Source: Soonwooa buanensis (GTDB taxonomy: Bacteria; Bacteroidota; Bacteroidia; Flavobacteriales; Weeksellaceae). From it: 64,000 bases of DNA. The notes beneath the pieces were generated by a model. The model was not told where the DNA came from and did not search any database. It was given only the letters and a program-made list of their open reading frames with translations. The stretch covers positions 372,001 to 436,000 of the forward strand of contig NZ_FUYZ01000001.1 of the NCBI RefSeq assembly GCF_900167905.1, given 5' to 3'. The position numbers and the translations under genes were made by a program. Positions within the stretch are counted from its first letter, which is position 1. Each line of letters opens with the position of its first letter. Shown here one piece after another: positions 23,947 to 31,348 of the stretch.

Positions 23947-23976
23947 ATTGAATCTCCTTCGAGGAGGAGATTCAAT
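23947..23976 (+). terminator. Hairpin after the capsid gene
   Basis: ATTGAATCTCCT (23947-23958) pairs perfectly with AGGAGATTCAAT (23965-23976), loop TCGAGG. The following T-run is short (TCTTTAA), so it may be an attenuator or processing site that keeps capsid mRNA levels above the lysin genes. Confidence 0.65.
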
Positions 23977-23995
23977 TCTTTAAAAACTAATAACC

Positions 23996-24379
23996 GTGAA
24001 ACTCACTAAAAATTTTAACTCAGAAGAATTTGCTTGCAAGGACGGTAATGAGGTTCCAGAAAAGCTAATCCCAAACGTCCAAAAATTGGCTAATAACCTA
24101 CAAGCTTTAAGGGATAACGTTGGGAAGCCTATAGTTGTTAATAGCGGCTACAGAACTGCAAAACATAATAAAAGTGTTGGTGGTGCTTCATCTTCTCAAC
24201 ATTTAACCGCCTCAGCTGGAGACATCAGAATCGCAGGTATGACATCAAAACAAGTGTATGACGCAATTCTGAACTTAATCAAAGAAGGCAAGATGCATAA
24301 TGGCGGTGTTGGTCTTTACAACACGTTTGTTCATTATGACATTCGTCAATCTCCATCCCGTTGGGATTTAAGAACATAA
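23996..24379 (+). CDS. M15-type peptidase endolysin
   Basis: 127 residues from GTG 23996 (no ATG fits). NFNSEEFACKDGNEVPEKLIPNVQKLANNLQALRDNVGKPIVVNSGYRTAKHN is the typical Peptidase_M15_3 entry. SSQHLTASAGDIRI carries the zinc ligands H and D, and NTFVHYDIR gives the third histidine. It cuts the peptide stem of peptidoglycan for release or entry. No signal peptide, so a holin or virion location would be needed; no holin is recognised in the prophage. Confidence 0.85.
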   Translation: MKLTKNFNSEEFACKDGNEVPEKLIPNVQKLANNLQALRDNVGKPIVVNSGYRTAKHNKSVGGASSSQHLTASAGDIRIAGMTSKQVYDAILNLIKEGKMHNGGVGLYNTFVHYDIRQSPSRWDLRT

Positions 24380-24387
24380 TCAAAAGT

Positions 24388-25962
24388 ATGCCGCAACAAC
24401 TACCGCAACCTTTCGAACAAGAAGATATAAGAAAAGACCCCAAATCGACAGCTATTGCAGATGGGATGACTACTTCTGCGGAAAAATTGGATGTTGATTT
24501 AAAATTCAGTCAATATAAAGATGCACTAACATTATTAACTTCAAAATTTCAAAATGCAATCACAGCGATTGAAAATAAAAAAATTGAAAATATCCAAGTT
24601 GGCGCTCGTAATTTACTTTTAAATACAGATTTTAAAGAAAACATAAATCATTGGAATGCCTTAGGTTTAGGTGAGCTTTTGAATTGGAATAGTTCAGAAA
24701 AAGCAATCGAAATTGATAATGGCGCAAATAATAATGGCGGAACTTTTCAAACGTTAAATCAATTAGAAAAAGGCGAATATACGATCAGTTTTGACGTGAA
24801 ACCTTTGTTTCAGTCGGGTGCTAATTACGCGATTTCATCCATAATTGGAGGGGATTCAAAAACTGTAAATATCCATACCAATAACGTATGGAAAAGATAT
24901 TCTTTGACAATAAGTACACAAGCAAGTAATAATTATGTGATTATTCAGCTTCTCAATGCACGACAAAGGCTTCTGCTTAAAAATATCAAGCTCGAAAAAG
25001 GTAACAAGGCAACCGATTGGACGCCTGCGCCAGAAGATGTGCAAGCGCAAATTGACACAAATACGGCAAATACTGCAACAGCATTAGCGCAAGCGCAAAA
25101 CGCTATAAATACAGCCAATAACGTAGCTAATTTAACAAGTTTTCTTCAAACATCAGTACAAGGTAATGTAGTTGGCACAGGAACGCTTTTAGTGGGTGAT
25201 GTTTTAGGAGCAAATGCAATGATATGTGGTGTTACAGATCGACCAAATGGCGAAAGCATTCGTTTTGCCGCTGGTAAGCCTTATTCTCAAAAATACCTAT
25301 CTCCTTTCCAAGTGTTAGACAATGGCATGATAAGATTCGTCAATCCTCTTACAGGACAAAAAACTTTTGAATTAGGGTTTAACCAAAACACAAGTAAGGT
25401 AACGTTCGACATATATAATGATAATGGAATTAAAGTAGCGAGTATAGGCTCACAAGGTATTATGTTTACAGGCTACGTGCCTGAATCTTACACCAAGAGA
25501 AAATTCAGAAAATTAAACACGACATCTTTTATAGAGTCGAATATTTTGGCAGAGTTAGTTGCAAGCATTATGCAAAAATATCATACTGGTAATTATCCTC
25601 CGACAGGTCCAGCTACTGATACTACACAATTTTTATATGATATTGGATTAAATGTAGATACGGTAGTGTATGAATATTACGAAGGGCGAAATTTCGAAAG
25701 CGCAGATAATTCACAGTATGCAGGGTTTTACACATCAGCGAATAAATTTGGTAATCATATAGACGATGGTATATACTTAAAACAATCTATCGTAGGAGGA
25801 TTTACACAGATGTCAACTAATAGTTATAATGTTAATTATTTTTGTGAAGCTTATCTATTTCAAAATGGTAGAGTTATTTCTACTATTGAAATTTTTAAAA
25901 CAATTAACATTTCTAATATACCAAGTCGAAGTACACCTTTCCCATCAGAAGATTATGAATAA
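24388..25962 (+). CDS. Fibre-like structural protein with CBM-type domain
   Basis: 524 residues from ATG 24388. Residues 20-70 form a helix. GARNLLLNTDFKENINHWN through NIKLEKGNKATDWTPAPED (about 72-222) is a carbohydrate-binding-like jelly roll common in phage fibres. Next come a short alanine/asparagine coiled coil (TNTANTATALAQAQNAINTANN) and a beta-rich C-terminus. It looks like an adhesion fibre or minor structural protein. In other Mu-like phages a gene of this type follows the tail genes; here it directly follows the endolysin. Confidence 0.7.
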   Translation: MPQQLPQPFEQEDIRKDPKSTAIADGMTTSAEKLDVDLKFSQYKDALTLLTSKFQNAITAIENKKIENIQVGARNLLLNTDFKENINHWNALGLGELLNWNSSEKAIEIDNGANNNGGTFQTLNQLEKGEYTISFDVKPLFQSGANYAISSIIGGDSKTVNIHTNNVWKRYSLTISTQASNNYVIIQLLNARQRLLLKNIKLEKGNKATDWTPAPEDVQAQIDTNTANTATALAQAQNAINTANNVANLTSFLQTSVQGNVVGTGTLLVGDVLGANAMICGVTDRPNGESIRFAAGKPYSQKYLSPFQVLDNGMIRFVNPLTGQKTFELGFNQNTSKVTFDIYNDNGIKVASIGSQGIMFTGYVPESYTKRKFRKLNTTSFIESNILAELVASIMQKYHTGNYPPTGPATDTTQFLYDIGLNVDTVVYEYYEGRNFESADNSQYAGFYTSANKFGNHIDDGIYLKQSIVGGFTQMSTNSYNVNYFCEAYLFQNGRVISTIEIFKTINISNIPSRSTPFPSEDYE

Positions 25963-25977
25963 TTAAAATTAGAAATA

Positions 25978-26289
25978 ATGAATTTAGAAATCACCAGCAC
26001 TTCAATTACAGTGCAAGCAAGAGAAATCGTAAATGATAATACAGTCAATTACGCATGGAATTTTATAGAAGGACAATTGCCACAAGCAATTAATTTTAAC
26101 GTCCAAAGAGGCGTTTCTGGAGGAGATAATCCTTTCACAGGTAACAATGTAATCTCAGGAGCATATTATCCTGATACTGGCAAGTATGACGTTAATAATA
26201 ACTATTTCACAGAAGGTGATTTTACTTTGTATCAAAGTATTTTAACGACTTGTAAAGGTATTGTAACTGATGTACAGAATAGAGGATAA
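25978..26289 (+). CDS. Hypothetical protein after the fibre gene
   Basis: 103 residues, beta-rich: ITSTSITVQAREIVNDNTVNYAWNFIEGQLPQAINFNVQRGVSGGDNPFTGNNVISGAYYPDTGKYDVNN. It looks like a small phage structural or fibre-associated protein. It starts 15 bases after the fibre stop. No family recognised. Confidence 0.6.
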   Translation: MNLEITSTSITVQAREIVNDNTVNYAWNFIEGQLPQAINFNVQRGVSGGDNPFTGNNVISGAYYPDTGKYDVNNNYFTEGDFTLYQSILTTCKGIVTDVQNRG

Positions 26290-26314
26290 AAACATCCTCC
26301 GCTTTTAAAAAGAA

Positions 26315-26400
26315 TCTCACCCCTTTAAAAAATGAACCCGCAGGCTACGGAGGACTTATGTCTTCTGGAGCTTGCGGGTTTTTCATTTTGTGGGGTGAGA
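26315..26400 (+). terminator. Long 86-nt stem-loop
   Basis: Three stacked stems share one axis: TCTCACCCC (26315-26323) with GGGGTGAGA (26392-26400); AACCCGCA (26335-26342) with TGCGGGTT (26373-26380); and GCTACGGAGGAC with GTCTTCTGGAGC around the loop TTAT. A T-rich stretch follows the inner stem. It can end the fibre operon, but its length is more than a terminator needs. Confidence 0.7.
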
Positions 26401-26441
26401 GAGGCAAAGATAATAATAAACAATTTTAAAAACTAATATTT

Positions 26442-27269
26442 ATGAAACAGTACACACAGGCGCCTCTACCATTTCAGGGGCAAAAAAGAAATTTTTTAAA
26501 ACATTTCAAAACAGCATTAAACGAGTTTTCGCCAACGGCAACTTATGTTGATCTTTTCGGAGGTTCTGGGTTACTCAGTCACACGGTCAAAAACTATTAT
26601 CCCGATGCAAAAGTCGTTTATAATGATTTCGACAATTATTCGGAGCGTATTGCTAATGTCGGTAAAACAAACGCCTTATTAGCTGATTTACGCCCAATTT
26701 GCGCCAAAAATCCCAATCGAAAAGAAAGATTAAACGATGATCTTCACGCTGAAATTATCGCCCGAATATCCAAAGAAAAAGGCTTTATCGATTGGGTAAC
26801 AATTTCATCCAATTTACTTTTCTCAATGAACTATGCAACCAATTTTGAAGCATTTAAAAAGGAAAAATTTTATAATAAAATAAGACTTTCAGATTATAAT
26901 GCTGATGGATATTTGGATGGTGTAGATAGAATAACAAAGGACTATAGAAACTTATTTGAGGAATATAAGAATCATCCAAATGTGGTTTTTTTAGTTGACC
27001 CACCCTACTTGTCTACTGATTGCTCTACATATAGCCGTCCCGATTATTGGAAGCTATCGGACTATCTTAATGTTTTGAAAACTATTGAGGATCAGTCGTA
27101 TTTCTATTTTACATCAAATAAATCACAAATCATAGAACTCTGCGACTGGATGGAGAATCACTCCTATGCTCGCAATCCATTCGCAGATGCAACGATTAAG
27201 ACTGTTGGCAATCAATTGACTTATAATGCTAGATATGAAGATATAATGATTTATCGGAATAATGATTAA
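26442..27269 (+). CDS. DNA N6-adenine methyltransferase, Dam/D12 class
   Basis: 275 residues. PFQGQKRNFLKHF and YVDLFGGSGLLSHTVK form the SAM-binding FxGxG region, and VVFLVDPPYLSTD carries the DPPY catalytic motif. YFYFTSNKSQIIEL and NPFADATIKTVGNQLTYNARYEDIMIY follow as in D12-class enzymes. Prophage methylases of this kind protect phage DNA from host restriction or alter regulation. The recognition sequence cannot be read. It is the last prophage gene, 22 bases before a terminator and about 110 bases before the right end. Confidence 0.9.
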   Translation: MKQYTQAPLPFQGQKRNFLKHFKTALNEFSPTATYVDLFGGSGLLSHTVKNYYPDAKVVYNDFDNYSERIANVGKTNALLADLRPICAKNPNRKERLNDDLHAEIIARISKEKGFIDWVTISSNLLFSMNYATNFEAFKKEKFYNKIRLSDYNADGYLDGVDRITKDYRNLFEEYKNHPNVVFLVDPPYLSTDCSTYSRPDYWKLSDYLNVLKTIEDQSYFYFTSNKSQIIELCDWMENHSYARNPFADATIKTVGNQLTYNARYEDIMIYRNND

Positions 27270-27290
27270 ACGTTGTTTAAACTAAATTTA

Positions 27291-27320
27291 AAAGCGTCCT
27301 ATTTGGACGCTTTATTTTTT
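27291..27320 (+). terminator. Terminator after the methylase gene
   Basis: AAAGCGTCC (27291-27299) pairs with GGACGCTTT (27305-27313), loop TATTT, followed by ATTTTTT. Confidence 0.88.
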
Positions 27321-27335
27321 ATAATTTTCAGAAAA

Positions 27336-27383
27336 ATTGTACGTTTTGCTTTAAATTATTGTACTTTTTGATTTGGCGTTTAT
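27336..27383. other. Right prophage end with transposase-binding-like boxes
   Basis: ATTGTACGTTTT (27336-27347) and ATTGTACTTT (27358-27367) are inverted copies of the left-end AAAGTACAAT type. The outer box lies 16 bases from the target duplication on both ends. Confidence 0.6.
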
Positions 27384-27470
27384 ACACATCGGCTATGTTA
27401 CTGCTAAATTGAACTTTTCGTCCAATTTATCCGCCACTTCGCCAATGCGTTTTCCGTTATCGGCAACTGC
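27384..27470 (+). repeat. attC-like palindrome 2, right part
   Basis: Continues the palindrome interrupted at 2403: CGGCTATG... then CCGCCA, CTTC, box GCCAATGC, 7-nt spacer GTTTTCC, and GTTATCGGCAACTGC. The inferred exchange point is after G27456. The right outer arm is complementary over 14 of 15 bases to the left arm of palindrome 3. Confidence 0.75.
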
Positions 27471-27498
27471 AAAAAAAAGTTCCCAATAAGAAACATCT

Positions 27499-28218
27499 AT
27501 GAAATATAAAATTAAGCAAACATCCCCTTTTTTATACATTGTCACATTTATGTTAACATTTTTGATTGGCTTAATAATTTTAATTTCAATCACAAAACAT
27601 GAAATAATTCCTAAAGGACAACCATTAATTTTCATGCTATGTTTTGCTCCTATAATGATTTTGGCATTCTACTTACCTAAATTTACCTCCACTGTAGAAA
27701 TTGAAATTGAAATTGATGAGAATGGAATTAGTAGAAAATGGATAAAGCAATTTATTTTTCAAAACAAAATTGATAATAAAATAAAATGGAACGAAATTGA
27801 AAATTATGTTTTTCAACCAGATAGGCAATTTGATAAATTCAAACTAAATTTGAAATCGAATAGAAAGTTTGTGTTTTATCACAATAATGATCATGATACC
27901 AAGGATGATTTTATTGCTTTTGTTTCAGATTTTGCAGTGAAAGTAAACGAAATAAATTCTGAAGAAAACAAAAGTAAAGAAGAAAAAATAAAACTTGGTA
28001 AAACAATTTATGAAACTACAGGTGGATTAATTCTCGCAATTCTTGGAGTAATATTAATTGTTGGGTTACCAATTTTATTTATTTTATCACCCCACAAAGG
28101 TAGCGTTAAAACTAGCAATTATGCAATGTTGGGAGCATCATATTTGGGTACAATTTACTATTTAGTTCAGGTTTATACTCATCGTAAAAAGAGAAAAGAA
28201 TATGAAGAAAATTTATGA
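27499..28218 (+). CDS. Hypothetical membrane protein, cassette cargo
   Basis: 239 residues with four hydrophobic segments: two near the N-terminus (FLYIVTFMLTFLIGLIILISI and LIFMLCFAPIMILAFYLP) and two near the C-terminus (GLILAILGVILIVGLPILFIL and YAMLGASYLGTIYYLVQVY). Between them is a soluble domain rich in Glu, Ile and Lys (VEIEIEIDENGISRKWIKQF...WNEIENYVF) that reads like a PH-like fold. It is the only gene of the cassette 27457-28446, starting 43 bases after the junction. Function unknown. Confidence 0.65.
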   Translation: MKYKIKQTSPFLYIVTFMLTFLIGLIILISITKHEIIPKGQPLIFMLCFAPIMILAFYLPKFTSTVEIEIEIDENGISRKWIKQFIFQNKIDNKIKWNEIENYVFQPDRQFDKFKLNLKSNRKFVFYHNNDHDTKDDFIAFVSDFAVKVNEINSEENKSKEEKIKLGKTIYETTGGLILAILGVILIVGLPILFILSPHKGSVKTSNYAMLGASYLGTIYYLVQVYTHRKKRKEYEENL

Positions 28219-28256
28219 ACACGATGACAAGGATCGTCGATAAAGTAAAATGCAGC

Positions 28257-28456
28257 TGCCGATAACATTGTATTGGCAAAATGCGGGGTGAAATGTATAA
28301 TAGAAAATTTTGAAATATTTATACGCCGCTGCTTTTCATATTGTTTTTTTTCATAATTTAGACAATCTGAAAAAGCATCAGCTTCGTTTGGTCGTTCTTG
28401 AACTTTCAGTTCTTCGAAAGCCCGCACTTCGCCAATACTTTTTCCGTTAGCTGTAA
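28257..28456 (+). repeat. attC-like palindrome 3
   Basis: TGCCGATAAC, ATT, GTATTGGC, AAAA, TGCGGG on the left; CCCGCA, CTTC, GCCAATAC, TTTTTCC, GTTAGCTGTAATTATAT on the right. Junction after G28446. The left outer arm matches the right arm of palindrome 2, and the right arm matches the left arm of palindrome 4 over 17 of 18 bases. Confidence 0.8.
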
Positions 28457-28471
28457 TTATATAACAATTCT

Positions 28472-30016
28472 ATGTCTAATAATACAATTAGTTTAAAAAA
28501 AATTAACGATTTCAACGATTACAAAATTGATATTTCTAATAATTTAGTTATTGTTGGTGCAAATGGAAGTGGAAAGTCAAAATTAGGATATCAATTAAGT
28601 CATTCAATTCCAAATTGTAAAAGAATTTCTGCAAATAGAATAATGTCTATTCATTATACTGTTCCAACAGGTAATTATGAAGAATCATTACAAAAACACA
28701 TAGAAGAATGGAAATACAAACCAATTGATGAACCATTTTCCGACTTTATAACTTTACTTTCTACACTTTTTATGCAATCAACTATACGTGATAGAGATTA
28801 TGTCGATTTATGTAAAAATAATGTAGGTCAAGTACAGCCACAAATACCCTTATCGGCAATTGACAAATTAAGTAATATATGGAAGGAACTTTTTCCGCAC
28901 AGACAAATAAAATTTATTGATAATACTATAAAATGCTTTGATGAAAATTTAAATGAATTTTCTGCAAATTTTCTTAGCGATGGTGAAAAGGTTGGATTAT
29001 ATTTAATTTCACAATGTTTAATAGTTCCAAAAGATTTTCATATCATAATAGATGAACCTGAGCTACATTTACACAAAGCTTTGATGAGTAAATTATGGAA
29101 TTTAATTGAAAGGGAAAGACCAGATTGTAAATTTATATATATAACTCATGATTTAGATTTTGCAGCATCTAGAATTTACGCAGAAAAAATTTGGATAAAA
29201 GAATTCAAAAATCATGAATGGGATTGGGATTTAATATCTAAAAATGAAAGTTTTTCTGAGGACATTATTTTTCAAATTTTAGGTAGTAGAATGCCAATTA
29301 TATTTTGTGAAGGAAACAAATCAAGTTGGGATTATTCCATTTATCAATCTGTATATAAAAACTTTACTGTAATTCCTATTGGTGGCTGTGATAAAGTAAT
29401 AGAATCTACAAAAGCAATAAATAATAATATACATCTTCATCATAGGAAAGCTTTTGGCATCATTGATAAAGATTATAGATCAATGGAAGAAATTAATGCA
29501 TTAGAAAAAGATGATATTTATTGCATAAAAGTAGCTGAAGTTGAAAATTTATTTTTAGTTCCAGAAGTAACGGAAGAAGTTGCAAATCATCTGCACTTAG
29601 ATTCGGCGAAGTTAAATTCTGAAATTTCAAATTATGTTATTTCAGAATTGTCAAATAACTTAGAAAAAGAAATATCTCATTCAACAAATTTAGAAATAAA
29701 CTATAATTTGAATGCGTTTAATATCAAACAAATAGGAAAAGAAAACATCTTAAAAGAGTTGGAAATTCATACGAAATCCATAGATGTAACTTCAATCTAT
29801 GATAAATATGTAAAAATATATAATGATATTATACATTCAAAAGATGTAAAAGTAGCACTTTACAATTATACAAATAAGGGTCTTCTACCAAATGTGAGTA
29901 ACCTTTTCAATTTTAAAAAAAATGCTTTTGCAAATTTAGTTATAAAGCTAAATAATTCCCAAACATCTTCTATAAATGAACTAATGAAAAAATACTTACC
30001 CACTTTAGAAATATAA
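28472..30016 (+). CDS. AAA ATPase with DUF4435 (TOPRIM-like) domain, putative phage defence
   Basis: 514 residues. The N-terminal ABC/SMC-type ATPase has Walker A VGANGSGKSKLGYQL (about 29-43), a signature-like LSDGEKVGLYLISQ, Walker B DFHIIIDEPELHLH and the switch histidine in YITHDLDFAASR. From about 270 (MPIIFCEGNKSSWDYSIYQSVY, IPIGGCDKVI, FGIIDKDYRS, EVENLFLVPEV) it has the DUF4435/TOPRIM-like acidic pattern. This architecture is related to OLD-type nucleases, and such pairs are often antiviral. It is the only gene of the cassette 28447-30207. The defence role is inference. Confidence 0.8.
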   Translation: MSNNTISLKKINDFNDYKIDISNNLVIVGANGSGKSKLGYQLSHSIPNCKRISANRIMSIHYTVPTGNYEESLQKHIEEWKYKPIDEPFSDFITLLSTLFMQSTIRDRDYVDLCKNNVGQVQPQIPLSAIDKLSNIWKELFPHRQIKFIDNTIKCFDENLNEFSANFLSDGEKVGLYLISQCLIVPKDFHIIIDEPELHLHKALMSKLWNLIERERPDCKFIYITHDLDFAASRIYAEKIWIKEFKNHEWDWDLISKNESFSEDIIFQILGSRMPIIFCEGNKSSWDYSIYQSVYKNFTVIPIGGCDKVIESTKAINNNIHLHHRKAFGIIDKDYRSMEEINALEKDDIYCIKVAEVENLFLVPEVTEEVANHLHLDSAKLNSEISNYVISELSNNLEKEISHSTNLEINYNLNAFNIKQIGKENILKELEIHTKSIDVTSIYDKYVKIYNDIIHSKDVKVALYNYTNKGLLPNVSNLFNFKKNAFANLVIKLNNSQTSSINELMKKYLPTLEI

Positions 30017-30017
30017 C

Positions 30018-30217
30018 TACAGCTAACATTGTATTGGCAAAATGCGGGGTTAAATGTATAATAGAAAGATTTGTAATATTTATCCGCCGTTGCTTTTCAT
30101 ATTGTTTTTTTTCTTAATTTAGAAAATCTGAAAAAGCATCGGCTCCGTTTGGTCTGAACTTGAACATTCGTTCAAATTAAGCCCGCACTTCGCCAATACT
30201 TTTTCCGTTGGCGGTAA
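30018..30217 (+). repeat. attC-like palindrome 4
   Basis: TACAGCTAAC, ATT, GTATTGGC on the left; GCCAATAC, TTTTTCC, GTTGGCGGTAATTTT on the right; junction after G30207. Its own outer arms do not pair with each other (GCTAAC against GTTGGC), but each pairs with a neighbour. The central half is nearly the same as in palindrome 3. Confidence 0.8.
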
Positions 30218-30359
30218 TTTTACCAAACAGAATGTTAAACATAAAAAAATATAATCCGATGAAGCTATAAGTAACTGTCCAAAATAAATAAACTCAAACT
30301 TTTCATTGCTTTTAAAAGGTAATGGAGTTTTCTATTATTAATTTTTAAAAATTAGAAAA

Positions 30360-31130
30360 ATGACACAGTTACAAATGATTGACAAAACAAAATTATTAGC
30401 TCAACAAGACGAAAATATTTCCGCCGTTTTTATGTATGGTTCATTTACAAAAAACGAAGGAGACAAATATTCTGATATCGAATTTTACATCTTCTTGAAA
30501 AATAAAGAAAATTTCTCGGCAGAAAAATGGGTAAATCAAATTCATCCTGTGGCTTTATATTTTACAAACGAATATGGAAGCGAAGTTGCTATTTTCGAGA
30601 ATATGGTCAGAGGCGAATTCCATTTTTTAACAACGGAAGAAATTGAAATTATTAAATCGTGGGAAGGTATGGTTGCTTTTAGCGACTTTGACCAAATGAA
30701 TTTAGTGGATAAAGACGGACTTTTAGCAGAAACGCTCAATCAGATTAAAATAAAATCACCTGAACGAACTACAAATCAAAATGCTTTGTGGCTAAGTGAA
30801 TCGCTTTTGAATGTTTTGCTAACAACAAGTAACTTGATTAAACGTGGCGAATTTGCTCACGCTCATCAAAGTTTGTCTAATGTTCAGAAATATTTACTTT
30901 GGCTCATAAGAATAACAACCGACAAAACGCAACATTGGGAAAGTCCGACCAAAAGTCTTGAAAAAGATATTGACTCAACTTGGTATTCAGCCTATGAGAC
31001 AGTAACATCTGACTTGCAACCTGAAAACATACGCTCATCTTTTGACAATTCTTTGAAATTAACCGAAAAGCTATTTGAACAACTGAATATTGAACCAAAA
31101 TTGAAAGAAATCCTGAGCAGAATAAGATAA
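30360..31130 (+). CDS. Lincosamide nucleotidyltransferase-like protein, Lnu(F/G/H) type
   Basis: 256 residues. The N-terminal nucleotidyltransferase core has SAVFMYGSFTKNEGDKYSDIEFYIFL (GSF...D-x-E), then WVNQIHPVALYFTNEYGSEVAIFENMVRGEFHFLT. This reads like Lnu(F)/Lnu(G) enzymes, which adenylylate lincosamides. The C-terminal helical half (LWLSESLLNVLLTTSNLIKRGEFAHAHQSL) is the substrate-side bundle. It is the only gene in the cassette 30208-31328, with a leader of about 150 bases that may hold its own promoter. Lnu(F)-type genes are also known as integron cassettes, which agrees with the setting. Resistance activity is inferred. Confidence 0.75.
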   Translation: MTQLQMIDKTKLLAQQDENISAVFMYGSFTKNEGDKYSDIEFYIFLKNKENFSAEKWVNQIHPVALYFTNEYGSEVAIFENMVRGEFHFLTTEEIEIIKSWEGMVAFSDFDQMNLVDKDGLLAETLNQIKIKSPERTTNQNALWLSESLLNVLLTTSNLIKRGEFAHAHQSLSNVQKYLLWLIRITTDKTQHWESPTKSLEKDIDSTWYSAYETVTSDLQPENIRSSFDNSLKLTEKLFEQLNIEPKLKEILSRIR

Positions 31131-31133
31131 AAA

Positions 31134-31339
31134 CTACCGCCAACAAGGTATTGCCAAAAGCGGGGCTAAAGTACTAAATTCAAAGTTTGTACTTCTATCC
31201 CCGCCAAAAACGAATTTTATTCGTTTTTTATTTATAAATTTATCTCATAAAAATTCGTTTTGGCTCGCTTCGGCGCAAAATCGAACTTTTCAGCTTCGAT
31301 TTCCCCGCCTTCGGCAATACCCAAAACGTTAGCTGTAAT
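31134..31339 (+). repeat. attC-like palindrome 5
   Basis: CTACCGCCAAC, AAG, box GTATTGCC, AAAA, GCGGGG on the left; CCCCGCC, TTCG, box GGCAATAC, spacer CCAAAAC, GTTAGCTGTAATTTTT on the right. Junction after G31328. The box pair GTATTGCC/GGCAATAC shows a compensatory change relative to GTATTGGC/GCCAATAC. The centre (CAAAAACGAATTTTA against TAAAAATTCGTTTTGG) is unrelated to the other copies in sequence but keeps the fold. Confidence 0.8.
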
Positions 31340-31348
31340 TTTTAAAGA

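Larger units (their letters stand above)
2404..27383. mobile_element. Mu-like transposable prophage, 24,980 bp, with DGR, no tail genes seen
   Basis: Both ends can be set. ACACAT occurs at 2398-2403 and 27384-27389, flanking the element as a target duplication, and rejoining the flanks rebuilds attC-like palindrome 2. Inside each end, 16 bases from the duplication, lies AAAGTACAAT (2420-2429 and, inverted, 27358-27367), as expected of transposase-binding sites. Contents in order: repressor, early genes, MuA and MuB, DGR, replication/regulatory genes, a leftward head operon and a rightward protease-capsid-lysin-fibre-methylase operon. Tape measure, tail tube, sheath and baseplate genes are not seen. 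Whether the 6-bp match is a true 5- or 6-bp duplication cannot be decided from one copy. Confidence 0.85.

Noticed and set aside
24388-25962. Fibre gene as a third DGR target
   Set aside because: No segment resembling the template repeat was found in it; the C-terminal sequence has no match to the GSRLC-type region.
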